From JAJEFO01 sp965221845 (GTDB lineage Bacteria > Pseudomonadota > Alphaproteobacteria > Rhodobacterales > Rhodobacteraceae): a stretch of 64,000 nt of DNA. Both the position numbers and the translations under genes were made by a program. Within the stretch, counting starts at the first letter, position 1. Each line of letters begins with the position of its first letter. Under the pieces are notes generated by a model. That model saw nothing but the letters and a program-made list of their open reading frames with translations. It was not told the DNA's origin and did not search any database. The stretch covers positions 3,782,001 through 3,846,000 of the forward strand of contig OZ244919.1 in assembly GCA_965221845.1 (NCBI GenBank). The letters run 5' to 3'. Positions 62,192-64,000 of this stretch are shown in pieces.

Positions 62192-62665
62192 TCACGCACG
62201 GATCAGTCTCTGAAGCTCCGCATGCAGGTTCTTGCGCTCCGAGGGGGTCAGGAACGCGCCGAGCTCGACCTCCCGTCCGCCGCCCCGAAGCGTCAGGTAA
62301 TCCTCGACCGGCCCTTCGCGTGACAGGTGGACCGTGACCCGGCGGAGCGTCGCGTTCCACGTCATTGAAGGACGCCTTGGCGCCTGATGCTCGAGGCTGA
62401 TGTGGCCTGGCGAGAGAGTCAGCTCCTCATGGAGCTGCCTGTCATGGCGGTTGGCCATGATCGCGCGCCATGCGCCACCGACGGCGGAAAGCATGAATGC
62501 AAGCAGGATCCAGACCGCCGGCGATCCAAGCACCGCAAGCAGGGGCAGGGACAGGAAAGCCGCAGTCGTCCCGATGAACCAGGCGAAGCCCTGGGCGGTC
62601 ATCGACTGATGCGGCCAGAGATCGAGTTTCCTGCCATTCGCTGTTTCAGTCCAACGATAGGGCAT
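62192..62665 (-). CDS. DUF2244 membrane protein
   Basis: 157 residues. Two adjacent membrane helices (GFAWFIGTTAAFLSLPLLAV and AVWILLAFMLSAVGGAWRAI) are followed by a soluble beta-rich domain (HISLEHQAPRRPSMTWNATL, LRRVTVHLSREGPVEDYLTL). DUF2244 genes are regularly found beside cytochrome oxidase genes in alphaproteobacteria, as here, next to ctaD; an assembly role is suspected but not shown. Confidence 0.85.
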   Translation of the reverse strand: MPYRWTETANGRKLDLWPHQSMTAQGFAWFIGTTAAFLSLPLLAVLGSPAVWILLAFMLSAVGGAWRAIMANRHDRQLHEELTLSPGHISLEHQAPRRPSMTWNATLRRVTVHLSREGPVEDYLTLRGGGREVELGAFLTPSERKNLHAELQRLIRA

Positions 62666-62798
62666 TCTCGCAACCGGTTCCGTCCCTCCGGCGCCCCGGG
62701 CGGCCGGGATCGCTCTTCGGAATCTTGCGCGACAGCGGCACGGGACCGACGGCAAGGGAGCAGGCGGCCCGCCGGTCACATGCGGTGACAGCCGCGCG

Positions 62799-64000
62799 CT
62801 AGTGAGCGTGGCCCCTGTCCCAGTCCTCGCGTCGCGGCAACGTCTCGAAAGTGTGCGCTGGCGGCGGCGTCGGCAACGTCCACTCCAGTGTGTCCGCATG
62901 CTCGTTCCAGTAGCTCTTGTCTGAAATGGGCCTGCCGGCGAGGATCGTGTAAACCACTATTCCGATGAAGAGCAAGAACGAGGCGAACGCGAGGAAGGCG
63001 CCCCAGCTGGATATCTCGTTCCAGTAGGCGAACGCTTCGGGATAGTCGATGTATCGGCGCGGCATGCCTTGGCGACCGAGGAAATGTTGCGGGAAGAAGG
63101 TGACGTTCGCGCCGATGAACATCGTCCAGAACTGGATCTTGCCGAGCCATTCCGGATACTGGCGGCCGCACATCTTGCCGATCCAGTAATACATGCCCGC
63201 GAAGATCGCGAAGACGGCGCCGAGCGACATCACGTAGTGAAAGTGCGCCACCACGTAGTAGGTGTCATGATAGGCCCGGTCGATGCCGGCCTGCGCGAGA
63301 ACGATGCCGGTCACCCCTCCGACGGTGAACAGGAACAGGAAGCCGAAGGCATAGAGCATCGGCGTCTTGAACTCGATGGAGCCGCCCCACATCGTGGCGA
63401 TCCAGGAGAAGATCTTTATGCCGGTCGGCACCGCGATCACCATCGTCGCAAGCATGAAATAGGTCTGCTGCGTAAGGCTCATGCCGACCGTGTACATGTG
63501 GTGCGCCCACACGACGAAGCCGAGCGCGCCGATCGCGATCAGCGCCCATACCATCGGAAGGTATCCGAAGATCGGCTTGCGGCTGAAGGTGGAGATGACG
63601 TGACTGATGATGCCGAATCCCGGAAGGATGATGATGTAGACTTCCGGATGCCCGAAGAACCATAGAATGTGCTGGTAGAGGACGGGATCGCCGCCGCCTT
63701 CGGGCTGGAAGAACGTGGTGCCGAAGTTCCTGTCGGTCAGCAGCATCGTGATGGCGCCGGCCAGCACGGGCAGGGAAAGCAGGATAAGCCATGCCGTCAC
63801 GAAAATCGACCATGCGAAGAGCGGCACCTTGAAGAGCGTCATTCCGGGGGCGCGCATGTTCAGGAACGTCGTGATCATGTTGATCGCTCCGAGCACCGAT
63901 GACGCGCCGGAAAGATGCACCGCGAAGATCGCGAGATCCATCGAGAAGCCCTGTTCGGAGGTCGAGAGCGGCGGATATAGAACCCATCCGACGCCAGACC
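62799..64000 (-). CDS. ctaD: Cytochrome c oxidase subunit I (aa3 type), 5' end outside window
   Basis: About 400 C-terminal residues are visible, entering at the right edge with GWVLYPPLSTSEQGFSMDLA. Landmarks of heme-copper oxidase subunit I: FGHPEVYIIILPGFGIISHV (CuB His and the cross-linked His-Tyr), WAHHMYTVGM, TGIKIFSWIATMWGGS, and HDTYYVVAHFHYVMSLGAVF with the heme a/a3 His pair. It is the catalytic subunit of terminal oxidase in the inner membrane. The stop is TAG at 62799. Confidence 0.97.
   Translation of the reverse strand, partial: SGVGWVLYPPLSTSEQGFSMDLAIFAVHLSGASSVLGAINMITTFLNMRAPGMTLFKVPLFAWSIFVTAWLILLSLPVLAGAITMLLTDRNFGTTFFQPEGGGDPVLYQHILWFFGHPEVYIIILPGFGIISHVISTFSRKPIFGYLPMVWALIAIGALGFVVWAHHMYTVGMSLTQQTYFMLATMVIAVPTGIKIFSWIATMWGGSIEFKTPMLYAFGFLFLFTVGGVTGIVLAQAGIDRAYHDTYYVVAHFHYVMSLGAVFAIFAGMYYWIGKMCGRQYPEWLGKIQFWTMFIGANVTFFPQHFLGRQGMPRRYIDYPEAFAYWNEISSWGAFLAFASFLLFIGIVVYTILAGRPISDKSYWNEHADTLEWTLPTPPPAHTFETLPRREDWDRGHAH

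Noticed and set aside
1..64000. tRNA or rRNA genes as IS insertion sites
   Set aside because: I looked for T-loop and CCA-end patterns near the nest borders and saw none; a covariance search would be decisive.

Overview
The window is GC-rich DNA from what looks like an alphaproteobacterium, probably in or near the Rhodobacterales. This is inferred from gene content: a ctaD - DUF2244 - yqeY - carA neighbourhood, a TRAP transporter with a DapA-family lyase, an alphaproteobacterial UbiH-type hydroxylase, and a Liv-type operon for aromatic acids. Host genes are intact and tightly packed. Almost every transposase is frameshifted or truncated, so this is a chromosome carrying a heavy load of decaying insertion sequences (IS).

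Layout. 1-16,279: a catabolic locus built around a two-domain flavoprotein of the 2-aminobenzoyl-CoA monooxygenase/reductase type, with an aryl-CoA ligase, acyl-CoA dehydrogenase, enoyl-CoA hydratase, SDR, FadB-like enzyme, thiolase, thioesterase, RidA-family protein, MarR regulator and a complete Liv-type ABC importer. The likely job is uptake of 2-aminobenzoate (anthranilate) or a close relative, CoA activation, dearomatisation and beta-oxidation. A class V aminotransferase follows (16,761-17,960). 18,241-28,549: IS nest 1, with ISKra4-, IS5- and IS4-type elements, DruA-like (DUF4338) transposon proteins and a serine recombinase, plus two secreted-protein genes with poly(C) tracts at the start of their signal peptides and a small coiled-coil/membrane protein. 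Inverted arms made of an IS5-family copy plus a 130-bp repeat bracket this nest. 28,631-35,698: a sugar-related locus with a GH38 alpha-mannosidase, GntR regulator and DapA-family lyase divergent from a TRAP transporter. 36,882-38,732: an MsbA-like exporter. 38,840-49,445: ilvC, a UbiH-like hydroxylase, a HAD hydrolase, a tandem-GDPD protein coupled to an ABC sugar/glycerophosphodiester-type importer, then carA. 49,531-61,576: IS nest 2, inserted between carA and yqeY, with repeated ISKra4 and IS110 copies and two more coiled-coil/membrane genes. 61,654-64,000: yqeY, a DUF2244 gene and the 5'-truncated (in this window) ctaD.

The most unusual material is in the two nests. First, a secreted-protein family shares a poly(C)/signal-peptide leader but has unrelated mature parts; one copy is out of frame through a 13-C tract and the other is in frame with 10 C. 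Second, three loci share the order coiled-coil-plus-membrane-anchor protein followed by a signal-peptide-like ORF, and in two of them the ORFs overlap by ATGA or GTGA. No tRNA, rRNA or CRISPR array was seen.
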